Below are positions 1-11,962 of a DNA stretch of 64,000 bases, in pieces. Position 1 is the stretch's first letter. The number at the start of each line of letters is the position of its first letter. Source of the stretch: Cercis canadensis (Eukaryota > Streptophyta > Magnoliopsida > Fabales > Fabaceae); assembly GCA_003255065.1 (NCBI GenBank), contig QAOA01004621.1:296867-360866 (forward strand). The letters are read 5' to 3'. Below the pieces are notes generated by a model. The model worked only from the letters and a program-made list of their open reading frames with translations. It was not told where the DNA came from and did no database searches. The position numbers and the translations under genes are program-made.

Positions 1-1022
1 TTCTGCTATCTTTTTAAGGCTAATTATTTCTCTCATTTATGTTGGGAGGATGCCATAGGCCAGGTGTTCAATAAAGAGATGCCTCTAGTCTAGTTGCTCC
101 TTTATCAAGTTTACTTGTAGCTCTTCGCTCTCTTCCTTGCAGCTGGGGCAACTATCCTGAAGGGAATCACAATTGAGTTTCATGGAGGGCCAATAGAGCC
201 TATAGCGCTGCATCCTCCAGTAGACACTAGTTTTACCTTGGCCAAAGGCGCTTTGATGGAGCAGTTGTGCCTTTGCAAGTCCTTTTTGCTTAGTCACACA
301 TTTCATTAGTAGTCCTTCAAAATTTTTCTTGTATAACTTCCCATTTCTCAGCTGAAATTCTTTGGCTGTACGAAGGTTGGTACTACCAAAAGCTGTTCTT
401 TTAAAGTAATTCACCAGTCAAAGGGGTCTATTGGCTCTACCCTGTACTTTGTGGCTTTGCGATAAGTCACAGCTCTTCGGATGATTAGGTCTAGCTGTCC
501 CTTTAGCAGGGGAGTTTTACTATCTAGAGTAGCTATGGCATCTACTTGTCTGTTCTCTGACCATGGCATATGCATGGGTTTCACACTATTGAATTCTTTC
601 ATCATTTGCTACAAACTCTTTCTGTAGCTGGTGAGAGCGAGTTCCTTTACTCTATACTCTCAATTGGCTTGTTTAATTACAAGGTTGAAATCCCTTTTAA
701 TCAGTAAGTTTGTTGCCCTTACTACCTTGGCCATCTTCATTCCTAAGAGAAGAGCTTCATATTTTGCTTCATTATTTGTGTAGCATAATGATAGTTTGTA
801 GGTGAATGGCAGTGTTTCTCCCTTGCTATTGATAAGGATTATATATGTTCCACCTTCTGGGCATGTCGGGGAACTATTGAAATAAAGGGTCCAGACTCCA
901 CATCCCATTTTCTCACAAGAATAGACTTCTAGTCCTTCAGGAATTTCATCATCTATAGGCCTATGATTGTTTGAAGGGAATAGAGCTAGCATGTCAGCTA
1001 ATGCCTGGCTCTTGAGTCCTAC
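1..1022 (-). pseudogene. Tat1 pol: archaeal-type RNase H and integrase zinc-binding region
   Basis: Reading leftwards, 992-660 encodes the second RNase H. It matches the Tat2 copy at 33898-34220, including the motif around LYFNSSP (a DGS in Tat2, here NSS, so one catalytic Asp is lost), NNEAKYEAL, and a final motif KRDFNLVIKQAN that keeps its Asp. After a short linker, 605-411 and 414-85 give the region before integrase and its zinc-binding fold (AQLLHQS, SCPSCKEE). Frames change between pieces and there are stops. Coding continues past the left edge. Element A landed in the linker between the two RNase H domains. The family assignment is firm; the exact boundaries are not. Confidence 0.8.
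1018..1022. repeat. Target-site duplication of element A, left copy
   Basis: CCTAC stands directly before the LTR of A and again directly after its 3' LTR at 11963-11967. Collapsing the two restores the Tat1 reading seen in Tat2 near 33860. Confidence 0.95.
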
Positions 1023-2477
1023 TAATGAACAGTATTTTTATATCTTAATTAATCCCTATTTTTAACCTCCTAATCCTATTTTGGGCTTATTTGATTGGGC
1101 TTGGGTCATATTTCATTAATTAGGTTCAAATTGGGCTTAAGTGTGTTTTTCAGCATTATTAGGGTTTTGACACTATTCTATATTTCGGGTATATCTTTAG
1201 TTATGAATGTCTAAAAATTGTGATTCTTGCCTTGTAGGAAAGCTAAGAGGATTAACTACAACTTGCATTCAGACCTCCAAGGCTAATTTAGACGTTCAGT
1301 GGGTCAAATTTAACCCGGAAGTCAGAGTAGAGTTGCTGCCGCTGGATCCTGACCCGCATGCAGTGTTTGGACCATAACTTGTGTTTTACATGTCTTATGA
1401 ACTTGAAACCGGTCCCATTGGAAAGCTAAGACGCAGGGGTTCAATTTTTATGAAGGAAGGTTCAACACATTATGAAGTTAAGATGGTCTTATTGCCTATA
1501 GAAAATGACTAATTAGTCCAAAGACCTATATGGACCTAGATGGACTTAAATGGGCTTAACTTCCTCAATTGAGGCCCAATTAGGCCCAAACTGGAGCCCA
1601 TTTAAAGCTGAGGTCCAGAGGTTTAAACTAGGTTAGGGGTAAATTAGGTGTGCATGAAAGTTAAGAAGTTTTAATCAGAGAAAGGAGGCAGACGAGTTAT
1701 CAATTCTTGACTAGACAGTTTTAGTTTGCTCTCTTGTATTTGTTGGAACTTATTGAACTATGGTTTTCTTCCCTCATTGGAGCTTGGATTTCATGACCAT
1801 GGAGGAGTAGAACTCTTGTAACTAAGTTAGACTTCTGATTAAATTCGGATTTATTCTTGAGATTATGTACTTAATTTGATTAAGCTTAATGCAATTTCGT
1901 TTTTCATTGGATTCGGATTGTCTGGATATTTTATATGGATCATGGAGATCTTTGTGATTTATATGGATGTTTAGGTGTGACATAGAATTTAGATTGATTA
2001 ATCTTTAATTCTGTGCATGAATCCTTTGAAGAATTGCTAATTGAGGTTCGGTTTTCAGATTAGCCACTAATTGCTTAATCATTGTGATTACAAGATTAGT
2101 AATTGAATGAGGTTAATCAAATTCTAAGTGATAACTTAGTATGAATAATTAGTCATAATTAGAGATTTCGGTTGTGATTAAACTCAATTAGCATTGCAGC
2201 ATTAGGACTTAATCACTCATGTTAATCTTGGATGGATTAAACTGGTTTATGGATGAATGTCTAGCTAGGTTACGTTTTAATCAACTTAATTAATCTTATT
2301 TCAGTTCTGCTTTTTACAATCTAGAAATACAATTCTATTTTACAATCCCCTGTTTTTAACTTGAAATTATTGATTACACATTGCATTCCTTGTGAGACAA
2401 ACCCGGATTATGCTCTCTATTGCATTCTAATTAGGGGATTCAGTTTAATTTAATTGGTTAAGCGACATTTCCAATCA
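1023..2477 (+). repeat. 5' LTR of element A
   Basis: This is a direct repeat of 10510-11962. It begins TAATGAAC, where the 3' copy has TGATGAAC, so the terminal TG has mutated to TA. It ends TTTCCAATCA. The boundary is fixed by the CCTAC duplication outside and the PBS inside. Confidence 0.95.
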
Positions 2478-2482
2478 AATTT

Positions 2483-2500
2483 TGGCGCCGTTGCCAGGGA
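2483..2500 (+). promoter_or_regulatory. Primer-binding site of A (tRNA-Asp type)
   Basis: TGGCGCCGTTGCCAGGGA begins six bases after the LTR. It matches the 3' end complement of plant tRNA-Asp as used by Athila elements, with A for G at one position. Priming on this site starts minus-strand DNA synthesis. Confidence 0.85.
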
Positions 2501-3165
2501 ATGTTATGTTAGTTGATGATTTTAAGTTCATTGTGTGAATTCTAGTCATTTTCTTCCATTCCTCCTCTGCTTTATGTTTGTTTTTGTGTTCTTTTTTACG
2601 GTTTAGGCCACATTTGCATTACTTTTTGGCTAAGTTTTTTTTTCTGTGTTAGCCCTGTGGCTATTGTTTTTCTTGCATTTTAGTTTCCTTTGATGTTTTA
2701 GGTTGTCAATGTGTGAGTTTTGGTGATTTACTCCCATTTCCCCCTTGTTTTCCTTGCATTTTGGCTTTATTCACTAATTTTCGCTTGTACTGTTCCGGCT
2801 AAAATTTTTTGCTCCGATTGACCTGAAACTTGGTCAGTTAAAGGAAAAGGGGCCAACAATCAATAATCACAGCTGGTATCTGTGAGGTCTGCGTTTTTAA
2901 GCTAAATTCCACTATTTTGAGCACTTTTCCATTTTTTAAAGATTTTTTATTTGATTTTTGAGTTCCATTTAGTCTCAGCTTTCACCCTGTGGTGGTAGAA
3001 AATTTTAAAAAATGTTTAAATGGGTCAACTAGTGTTATTTTGGTCTCTTTTTGCCTTTGTTTAGTGCATTTTGTGTGTTTCCATTTTAGTGTAATTTTGT
3101 CACCCTGTGTGTGGTAATTCTGTTTTAGTGTGTTTTAGCCTTTTGCCACTAGATGTGCATGGTTT
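2501..3165 (+). other. Untranslated leader of element A
   Basis: This T-rich stretch between PBS and gag has no long ORF. It probably holds packaging and translation signals, but I recognise none. Element B has the same leader position filled by a 14-bp array (27073-27422). Confidence 0.6.
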
Positions 3166-5043
3166 ATGACTAGTTCTTCTTGCAGTGATTTAGGTGATTT
3201 TGATTGTGAGATTGATCAAATATTTCATAGCCGAAATAGACAATCTAGGAGAAGAGTAGTCATTAATTCTGTTACTAATCCTGTGATTAATTCTGTTGAT
3301 AACATGGCTGAGCATAACATAGATCCTAATGTTAATGATGCTGCCAATAGGGCTGGACATAATGATATGCATGTTAGACCTAGGACTCTTAAGGAGCTTG
3401 CTGCCCCAGATGTGACATACCAACCTTTACGCATCCAATACCCTGAGTTAGATGCTTTTTTTGAACTCAAGTCCGGATTGATACACTTGTTGTCTAGATT
3501 TCATGGTCTTGCAGGTGAGGATGCCCATAAGCACTTGAAGGAATTCCATGTGGTTTGTTCAACAATGAAACCACAAGGAGTTTATGAGGAGGACATTAAA
3601 TTGAGGGCATTTCCTTTTTCTCTTGCGGATGCTGCAAAGGATTTGCTCTACTATCTCTCACAAGGCTCAGTGACAAATTGGAATGGGATGAAGAGACTCT
3701 TTTTGGAGAAGTTTTACCCTGCCTCTAGGACTGCTACAAATAGAAAGGACATTTGTGGTATAAGGCAACTTCTAGGAGAGACCTTGCATGAATACTGGGA
3801 AAGGTTCAATAGGTTGTGCTCAAGTTGTCCCCATCATCAGATTAGTGACCAACTCTTAATTCAATATTTTTATGAGGGTCTAATGCCTATGGAAAGGAGC
3901 AATATTGATTCTGCTAGTGGATGAGCATTGGTGGATAAGACACCTACTGCAGCTAGGGATTTGATTTCTAATATGGCTGCCAATTCCCAACAGTTTAGCA
4001 CTAGGATGTATTTTGCCAATATAGGGGTCAATGAGGTTAATGTGCACCCTGCTGTCCAATAGAGGATGGAACATAGGCTTGATGAGTTAACCTCATTGGT
4101 GAGACAATTAGCCATGGGGCAACATCAACAGCCAGCCATGCCACCAGTGCAACCAATCCGAGTTTGTGGCATATGTTCTTGTTCTTCCCATTGCACTGAT
4201 GTTTGTCCTACCCTTCAAGAGGATATCTCTGCCTTCCCTAACCAAACAGCAGCTGCATCCAATATTTTTCCCAACAAGCCTCAGTATTCCCAATCTCAGT
4301 ACTACCAGTCTCACCAACCAAGACATGACCCTTTCTCTACCACATATAACCCTGGTTGGAGAGACCATCCAAACCTAAGATATGGCAATAACATGCAACC
4401 ACAACAGCAACCTAATCCTCAGCCTTACCAGTTATACCAAAATAGACCACCAGGCTTTCAAAATAGACAATCTTTCCATCCTGCCAACCAGCAAGCTTCC
4501 ACTTCTAACCAATCTACACCTAACCTAGAAGAGCTTATGAAACAATTAGAAACCAATAACCTCTAATTCCAGCAGAACACTGGAGCTACCATTCAAAATT
4601 TGGAGACTTAAATTGGCCAATTGGCTTCATTCATTAGTCAACTACAAGCTCAAGGTTCTGGTAACCTTCCCTCTCAAACAGTTCCTAATCCAAATAGGAA
4701 GAATGTGAGTGCAATCACCCTTAGGAGTGGCAAGGAAATTCCTAACCCTACCCCTGCACCTGCAGCCAACCATTCCAGCAGTGGTCAGAGCAAGCCAAAT
4801 GTACAAGATAAGCCTGTTGTTGACCCTCGCAGTTCTAACTCTAGCACTCCAGAGATGCCACAGCAGCATAAGAACACTAATTCTGTTCATCTGCCTTTCC
4901 CACAGAGAGCCCTTCAATCCAAAAAGTTGGATGAGGTAGAGAAATAGAGGGAACTTCTGGAGACATTTAGGAGAGTTGAGATTAACATTCCACTGTTAGA
5001 GGCAATCAAGCAGATTCCAAAGTATGCAAGGTTCCTAAAGGAG
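3166..5043 (+). pseudogene. gag of element A
   Basis: The frame starts at ATG 3166 (MTSSSCSDLGD). The same start context is present in B at 27506. A retrotransposon gag domain spans about 3430-3920 (RFHGLAGEDAHKHLKEF, then LLGETLHEYWERFNRL). The predicted Gag would coat element RNA in cytoplasmic particles. Downstream are a short cysteine-rich stretch (CGICSCSSHCTDVCP, about 4168), a Q/N/P-rich segment and a linker. One frame holds throughout, with stops at 3922 (TGA), 4060 (TAG), 4564 (TAA), 4609 (TAA) and 4945 (TAG). The TAG at 4060 has an exact counterpart in B at 28391. No functional Gag can be made without readthrough. Confidence 0.85.
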
Positions 5044-6056
5044 TTGTGCACTCACAAGAGGAAGTTAAATGGCAATGAACGGGTCATTATGGGCCAGAAT
5101 GTTTCTGCCCTCATTCAACCTATGCCTAAGAAGTGTCAAGATCCTAGAACTTTTACCATACCTTGTGTCATTGGAAACTGTAAGTTTGAGGATGCTATGT
5201 TGGACCTTGGACCTTCTATTAATGTCATGACCAAGTCAGTTTTTCAGTCACTTGGATTAGGACCCTTGCAGCCAACAGGAGTGGTGATCCAACTAGCAAA
5301 CAGAAGCAATGCATACCCTGCAGGCCTGATTGAGGATGTACTAGTTCGGGTTAATGAGTTATTTTTTCCTGCTGACTTCTACATCCTAGACATGGAGGGT
5401 GAATTAACAAACAGCAAAAATCCAATCATCCTTGGGAGACCTTCCCTCAAGACTGCTAGAACCAAGATAGATGTCCATTCTAGAACTCTTTCAATGGAGT
5501 TTGGTGATAGTATAGTGCAGTTTAATATCCTTGATGCCATAAGATATCCCATGGAAGACCATTCTGTTTACTGCATTGATATTATTGATGAGTTAGTTGA
5601 TGAGGTTGATGATAGTCTTCCCTCTGAACNCCTTTCCTCAAGACTGCTAGAACCAAGATAGATGTCCATTCTAGAACTCTTTCAATGGAGTTTGGTGATA
5701 GTATAGTGCAGTTTAATATCCTTGATGCCATAAGATATCCCATGGAAGACCATTCTGTTTACTGCATTGATATTATTGATGAGTTAGTTGATGAGGTTGA
5801 TGATAGTCTTCCCTCTGAACCCTCTGAGTTGCTGTTCTTGAATGATTCAATTTGTTGTGACTGTGATAGTGATTCTGTTTGCTATGTTTGCTTAGGGATT
5901 ACTGAATTTTTAGGGAGCAATGATTCTATCACAGAGGCTATTGAAGTAGTCGATGGAGTAGTTGATGATCCTGCAGTGGCAGTTGATGCCAAGTGTGAAG
6001 GGGAGATTTATGCACTAGAGGCTGCAGCCAAGACCTTACTTCCTTCCATAGAGTAG
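5044..6056 (+). pseudogene. Aspartic protease region of element A
   Basis: This continues the gag frame. The retropepsin motif is seen as MLDLGPSINVM near 5194-5226. B has LDLGAS here, so Ala is replaced by Pro beside the catalytic Asp. The flap/end motif ILGRPSLKTA follows at about 5427. It would cleave the polyprotein. The frame breaks at the N at 5630, where 190 bp is repeated. The copy plus the N shift the frame by two bases, after which the same protein continues in the new frame to a TAG at 6054. The break looks like an assembly fault rather than biology. Confidence 0.82.
5440..5820 (+). repeat. 190-bp direct duplication around a single N (likely assembly artefact)
   Basis: Bases 5440-5629 recur as 5631-5820 with one difference near the start, separated by one N at 5630. 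The offset is 191 bp. This is what an unmerged contig overlap joined by a token gap would look like. Confidence 0.85.
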
Positions 6057-7637
6057 CCATCCAAACTGGAGCTTAAACCCCTCCCTGAGCATTTGACTTA
6101 TGCATTTTTAGAGGAGAATAAGCAGCTGCCAGTTATTATTGCTAAGAACCTTCAACCTGAGCAAGAGGCAAGGTTGTTGCACATTTTGAGAGTGAACAAG
6201 AAGGCAATTGGGTGGACACTGGCAGATATACCTAACATCAGTCCTTCTACCTGCATGCACAAAATTCTACTTGAGGAAGATGCTAAGGCAGTGAGGCAGC
6301 CACAAAGGAGACTCAATCCACTGATTCTGGATGTGGTCAAGAAGGAGATAACCAAGCTTCTTAAAGTTGGAATTATTTACCCAATCTCAGATAGCAAGCG
6401 GATGAGCCTAGTGCAAGTTGTTCCAAAGAAGTCGGGAGTGACAGTGGTGAAGAACCAGCATAATGAGTTCATTCCCACTCGAGTTCAGAATAGCTGGAGG
6501 GTCTGTATTAATTACAGGCGGCTTAATCATCATTACCCATTTCCATTTATTGATCAGATGTTGGAGTGGCTGGCAAGAAAGTCCCACTATTGCTTTCTAG
6601 ATGGATTCACTGGTTATTTCCAGATTCACATTGCACCGGAGGATAAGAAAAAGACCACCTTTACCTGCCTCTTCGGCACCTTTGCATACCGGCGGATGCC
6701 ATTTGGTCTTTGCAATGCCCCAGGTACCTTCCAACGTTGCATGATTAGTATATTTTTTGATTTTATAGAGCATTGTATGGAGGTATTCATAAATGATTTT
6801 ACTGTATATGGCTCTTCCTTTGATGACTGCCTATATAGCTTGTCTAGAGTTTTGCATAGGTGTACAGAGACTAATCTTGTTCTGAATTTTGAAAAGTGTC
6901 ATTTTATGGTAGAACAAGGTATAGTCCGAGGACATGTAATCTCTAGCAAAGGCTTAGAGGTAGATTCTACTAAGATTGATGTTATTTCTTCTTTGCCTTA
7001 CCCCGCATGCGTGCGGGAAGTTCGTTCATTTCTTGGTCATGCAGGATTCTATCTGCGCTTCATTCGTGATTTCAGCAAGATTGCTGTCCTGATGTCCAAC
7101 TTGCTGCAAAAGGATGTGGTTTTCATTTTTAGCCAGTCTTGCAAGGATGCATTTGATCACCTCAAGAAGGCTCTCACTTCTACTCCCATCATCTGACCTC
7201 CCGACTGGACGCTGCCATTTAAGTTGATGTGTGATGCATCCAACTACGCAGTGGGAGCAGTCCTTGCCCAGAGGGTTTGTAAGGCCCATTATGTGATTTA
7301 CTATGCCTCGAGGATATTTGATTCTGCCCAAGCGAACTATACCACAACTGAGAAAGAGCTTTTAGCAATTGTCTTTGATTTAGATAAATTTAGATCTTAC
7401 TTGCTTTGTTCTCATGTGGTGATTTTTTCTGACCATGCAACACTCAAGTTCCTCCTGAAGAAACCAGATGTCAAACCCAGATTGATCAGATGGATGCTTC
7501 TTCTCCAAGAGTTTAACCTTGAGATTAAAGATAGGAGTGGAGTAGAGAATGTGGTTGCTGACCACCTGAGCCGGATCGAGAGAGATTCTGATGAGTAGTT
7601 TCCTATTCAGGATTCATTCCTTGACGAGCAACTTTTA
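6057..7637 (+). pseudogene. Reverse transcriptase and RNase H of element A
   Basis: This lies in the same frame as the piece after the N. RT runs about 6330-7000: WRVCINYRRLNHHYPFPFID, then CFLDGFTGYFQIHIA with the first catalytic Asp, then RRMPFGLCNAPGTFQRCM. The catalytic box reads VFINDF at 6786-6803, where Ty3/gypsy enzymes have x-D-D, so the first Asp is Asn (AAT at 6792). RNase H follows (about 7218-7570): LMCDASNYAVGAVL, TTEKELLAIVF, FSDHATLKFL, ending VENVVADHLSRI. It would copy element RNA into DNA. Stops are at 7194 (TGA) and 7596 (TAG). The missing Asp would by itself inactivate RT. Confidence 0.9.
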
Positions 7638-8951
7638 GGGCTGCATGGTGAGTTTTCCTGGTTTGCTGATATTGTTAATTATCTGGTTGCTCATGTTTTG
7701 CCTGCACACCTCACACGTGCACAGATTGATAAATTTAAGAGTGAGGCTAAATATTATGTATGTGATGATCCTTATTTGTGGAGATTCTGTAGTGATCAGA
7801 TAATTAAGAGATGTGTGCCTAACCATGAGTTCCATTATGTGCTTACTTTCTGTCATTCCTATGCCTGTGGAGGCCATTTTGGTCCTCAGAGAACAACTAG
7901 GAAAGTATTAGATTCTGGTCTATATTGGTCCACTTTGTTTCATGATGCATATGCCTTTTGTAAATCTTGTGAGCAATGCCAAAAATTAGGGAATATAACT
8001 CGTAGGAATGAGATGCCCCAACAACCTTTGTTGTTCTGTGAGCTTTTTGATGTTTGGGGTATTGATTTTATGGGTCCATTTCCTGTTTCCTTTGGCTTTG
8101 TTTATATTCTGTTGGCTGTGGATTATGTTTCCAAGTGGGTGGAGGCTATTCCCACCAGGACTGATGATTCTCATGTGGTTGTAGAGTTTGTTAGATCACA
8201 TATCTTTTGCAGGTTTGGCATACCCAGAGCGATAATCAGTGATCAATGATCACACTTCTGCAACCGGCACATGAAGACCTTACTGAGCAAGTATGGAGTT
8301 TTCCACAAGACTTCCACCCTTTACCATCCTCAGACGAATGGCCAAGCCGAAGTCTCTAATCAAGAGGTTAAGAGAATTTTGGAGAAAACTGTGAGGCCGG
8401 ATAGAAAGGATTGGAGTAAGAGGTTGGAGGATGCTTTATGGGCATATCGGACTGCCTACAAGACACCTATAGGCATGTCGCCTTATAGGTTTGTCTTTGG
8501 GAAGGCGTGTCACTTACCAGTGGAGTGAGAGCATCGGGCGTATTGGGTAGTTAGGGTTTGCAACATGAACATAGGACTAGCAGGAGTCAAGAGGAAGTTA
8601 CAACTTCAAGAGTTAGAGGAACTCCGATTAGAGGCCTATGAGAACTCTCGGCTATACAAAGAGAAGACTTAGGCCTTTCATGATAAGCTAAACCTTCGGA
8701 AGGAATTCCAAGTGGGGGAGAAAGTGCTTCTATACAATTTTTACCTTAAGTTGTGGCCAGGTAAACTGAGATCCCGATGGGAGGGACCCTTTGTTATCAC
8801 TAATATTTTTGCTTATGGTGCAGTTGAAATCCAAGATATGACTACGGGGAGGACCTTCAAGGTCAATGGACATTGACTTAAGAAGTTTCATGGTGGAGAT
8901 GAGAGTTTGGTTGAGGAAGTGGCTTTGAGTGATGCCATCTACCTGACTTGA
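7638..8951 (+). pseudogene. Integrase of element A
   Basis: The zinc-binding fold lies at about 7840-7990 ([13 protein letters not shown], then SCEQCQKLG). The catalytic core shows [10 protein letters not shown] (Asp), AIISDQ (Asp, 8236-8246) and [14 protein letters not shown] (Glu, about 8332). The C-terminal part (LYKEKT, FQVGEKVLLYN, SRWEGPFVI) ends at TGA 8949. Extra stops are at 8247 (TGA) and 8526 (TGA), with others near 8670 and 8874. It would insert the DNA copy into the genome. There is no chromodomain and no env-like frame afterwards. Confidence 0.88.
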
Positions 8952-10470
8952 TAGAGCTTCAGGGGAGTTCTTTCGGATTATGTTTCTGTTTTTGTTGTTC
9001 TTTCGGATTATGTTAATTTTCTGTTCTTGTTGTTTAGTTTTGTTCTGTTGATGTTTTTAATTCTGTTTGTTGGTTCTGTTTTACGTGTCGGTTTTGTGTT
9101 TTCTGTTATTCTTCCCTTCTTTGTTTGCCGTTTTGGTGTGGTTTAGCATGTTCTAGATTCTGTTCACGCTTCTTCTTGAGCTTCTGTGCAGAATTCTAGT
9201 TTGATATCCTTTCTTGATTCGCTGTCCCACCTTTTTCCTAGTTGTTTTTCATTCTGTTTTGTTGTTTTGCTTTACTCTCATTCCACTCATATTCCACATT
9301 TCCTTTTTGTATTTTCCATAGCACTTTGAGAATTGTAGAATTTGTGAGCTTGAAGCAATTGTCATTTTGAACTTTCTAGCATGGTTGAATAGATCCTTGC
9401 ATCTTTTAGTTAGCTAATTTGGTGATGGATTAAGTTTGATAAAGCATACCTAGTGAGTTTTTGAACCTATTGTCATTCTATATTCCTTTCTTGTGTGCAT
9501 TGTGCTCATGATGTTTGTTGCTCTAGAACTTGTTTTGCTTCTTTTTGAGACTACATTGTCATTTGCATACATGAATGTGATGAAGGCCATCTTTTTTTCT
9601 TTCTAGCTAGATAGCTAAATAGCCTTCCTAACATCATTTCCCTTGATTTCTCCCTTGAGCTTTTTTTTTTTTTTTTGTGTAAAATCATGTTTCTATCTAC
9701 CTTAGGGAGTATGAAAGCATTGGTTGATCAATTGATGAGTTCTATTTGTCCGGGACGGACAAAGTTCTAAGTGTAGGAGGGATGATTTGTGAAATTTGAA
9801 GGAAAGTGGCTATATGAAATGTAAAGACAAAGAAATGTTAGCCAAAAGAAAAAGAAAAGAAAATTCTGTTTAAAAAAAAATCAGAAAAAGAAAATGCAAA
9901 GAAAAAGAGAATAAAAGTAGTGGTTTGCCTTCCAAAGATGAAGAAGTGTGTAAAGAAAATTGCATAGAGCTTTTGGGTATATTTTTGTGCTTAGTGTTGG
10001 TTTTGACTCATCATTCCCAATGTTCTCATGCTCTCTTTGGTTTTAATTTGCCATATCCATATTTCATTCTTTTTTTTTTCCTTGGTCCTTGACCCCATTA
10101 CATCCTTAAATAAAGTCCTTCTGATTTGTACATGCATGTGTTTAAAGTAATGGAGATTAGAAAATAAGCAAGCTTATGGTAGTGCAAATTGTCATGATGT
10201 GATTTGAGTGAAACAATAACCCCCTTAAACACTTGAGGGATTGAGAATGTATCTTGTGTGAGGTTCTATCTTTCTTAGTTCTTCACTTTATTTGAATTCA
10301 TCATACTTGTTGATTGAAAATGCAAGAAATAAATTCATGATTGTTTTGATTCTTTTAAATTCTTGATTGTTCTTCTTGCTCACTTAACTTTTGCATTCTT
10401 GGAAGTTGTTGTTAGGAAATGATCTCTTAGTTGTTTTAGTTGTTTTCCTTCTTTTCTAGTTTTAACTCTA
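8952..10470 (+). other. 3' non-coding region of element A
   Basis: This has no supported ORF: a T-rich stretch, then about 1.2 kb clearly alignable with B 30395-31565, including an AAATAAAG block and a CATGCATG-containing block. Conservation between two diverged elements without coding potential suggests a cis role or simple shared descent. An A-rich tract lies at about 9840-9930. The env-like gene known from some Athila elements is absent. Confidence 0.7.
9745..9781 (+). promoter_or_regulatory. Internal hairpin plus polypurine module in A
   Basis: TTTGTCC and GGACAAA form an inverted repeat around GGGAC, followed by AAGTGTAGGAGGG. The true LTR-adjacent PPT at 10471-10509 has the same layout. 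A matching pair occurs in B. It may be a second plus-strand priming site or an old duplicate. Confidence 0.5.
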
Positions 10471-10509
10471 GTTTGCCCAAGACGTGCAAATGATAAGTGT
10501 GGGGGGATT
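10471..10509 (+). promoter_or_regulatory. Polypurine tract of A with upstream hairpin-like motif
   Basis: AAGTGTGGGGGGATT lies directly against the 3' LTR start. TTTGCCC and GTGCAAA flank a short loop just upstream. This is the expected primer for plus-strand synthesis. Confidence 0.85.
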
Positions 10510-11962
10510 TGATGAACAATATTTTTATATATTAATTCATCCCCATTTTTAACCTCCTAATCCTATTTTGGGCCTATTTGATTGGGCTTGGGTCATATTT
10601 CATTAATTAGCTCAAATTGGGCTTAAGTTTGTTTTTCAGCACTATTAGAGTTTTGACACTATTCTGTATTTCGGGTATATCTTTAGTTCTGGATGTCTAA
10701 AAATTTTGATTCTTGCCTTGTGGGAAAGCTAAGAGAATTAACTACAACTTTCATTCAGACCTCCAAGGTCAATTTAAACGTTCAGTGGGTCAAATTTAAC
10801 CCAGAAGTCAGAGTAGAGTTGCTGTCATTGGATCCTGACCCGCATGCAGTGTTTGGAACATAACTTATGATGTACATGTCTTATGAACCTGAAATTAGTC
10901 CCATTGGAAAGCTAAGACGCATGGATTCAATTGTTATGAAGGCATGTGCAACAAATTATGAAGTTAAGATGGTCTTATTGCCTATAGAAAATGGCTGATT
11001 AGTCCAGAGAGTTATATGGACCTAGATGGACTTAAATGGGCTTAACTTCCTCAATTCAGGCCCAATTAGGCCCAAACTGGAGCCCATTTGAAGCTGAGGT
11101 CCAGAGGTTTAAACTAGGTTAGGGGTAAATTGGGTGTGCATGAAAGTTAGGAAGTTTTAATTAGAGAAAGGAGGCAGACGAGTTATTAATTCTAGACTAG
11201 GCAGTTTTAGTTTTCTCTCTTGTATTTGCTAGAACTTATTGAACTATGGTTTTCTTCCCTCATTGGAGCTTGGATTTCATGACCATGAAGGAGTAGAACT
11301 CATGTAACCAAGTTAGACTTCTGATTAAATTCGGTTTTGTTCTTGAGATTATGTACTTAATTTGATTAAGCTTAATGCAATTTCATTTTTCATTGGATTC
11401 TAAGTGTCTGGATATTTTATATGGATCATGGAGATCTTTGTGATTTATATGGATGTTTAGGTGTGAAATAGAATTTAGATTGATTAATATTTAATTCTGT
11501 GCATGAATCCTTTGAAGAATTGCTAATTGAGGTTCAGTTTTTAGATTAGCCACTAATTGCTTAATCATTGTGATTACAAGATTAGTAATCAAATGAGGTT
11601 AATTAAATTCTAAGTGATAACTTAGTAGGAATAATTAGTCATAATTAGAAATTTTGGTTGTGATTAAACTCAATTAGCATTGCTGCATTAGGACTTAATC
11701 ACTCAAATTAATCTATAATGGATCAAACCAGTTTATGGATGAATGTCTAGCTAGGTTACGTTTTAATCAACTTAATTAATTATATTTCAATTCTACTTTT
11801 TACAATCTAGAAATACAATTCTGTTTTACAATCCCCTGTTTTTAACTTGAAATTATTGATTACACATTGCATCCTTGTGAGACAAACCCGGATTATGCCC
11901 TCTATTGCATTCTAATTAGGGGATTCAGTTTAATTTAATTGGTTAAGTGACATTTCCAATCA
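10510..11962 (+). repeat. 3' LTR of element A
   Basis: It begins TGATGAAC after the PPT, ends TTTCCAATCA, and is followed by the CCTAC duplication at 11963-11967. It is the direct repeat of 1023-2477. Confidence 0.95.

Larger units (their letters stand above)
1023..11962 (+). mobile_element. Athila-like Ty3/gypsy element A (both LTRs, with TSD)
   Basis: This is a structurally complete 10.9-kb LTR element with two 1.45-kb LTRs, a tRNA-Asp-type PBS, a gag-pol frame, a long 3' non-coding region and a polypurine tract. RT and integrase sequence, PBS type and LTR style match the Athila lineage, but I see no env-like ORF after integrase. By eye the two LTRs differ at about 24 positions in their first 330 bp, so the insertion is not recent. 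Gag-pol lies in one frame up to a single N at 5630. It is broken by point stops, and an RT catalytic Asp is replaced by Asn. It sits inside Tat1. Confidence 0.93.
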
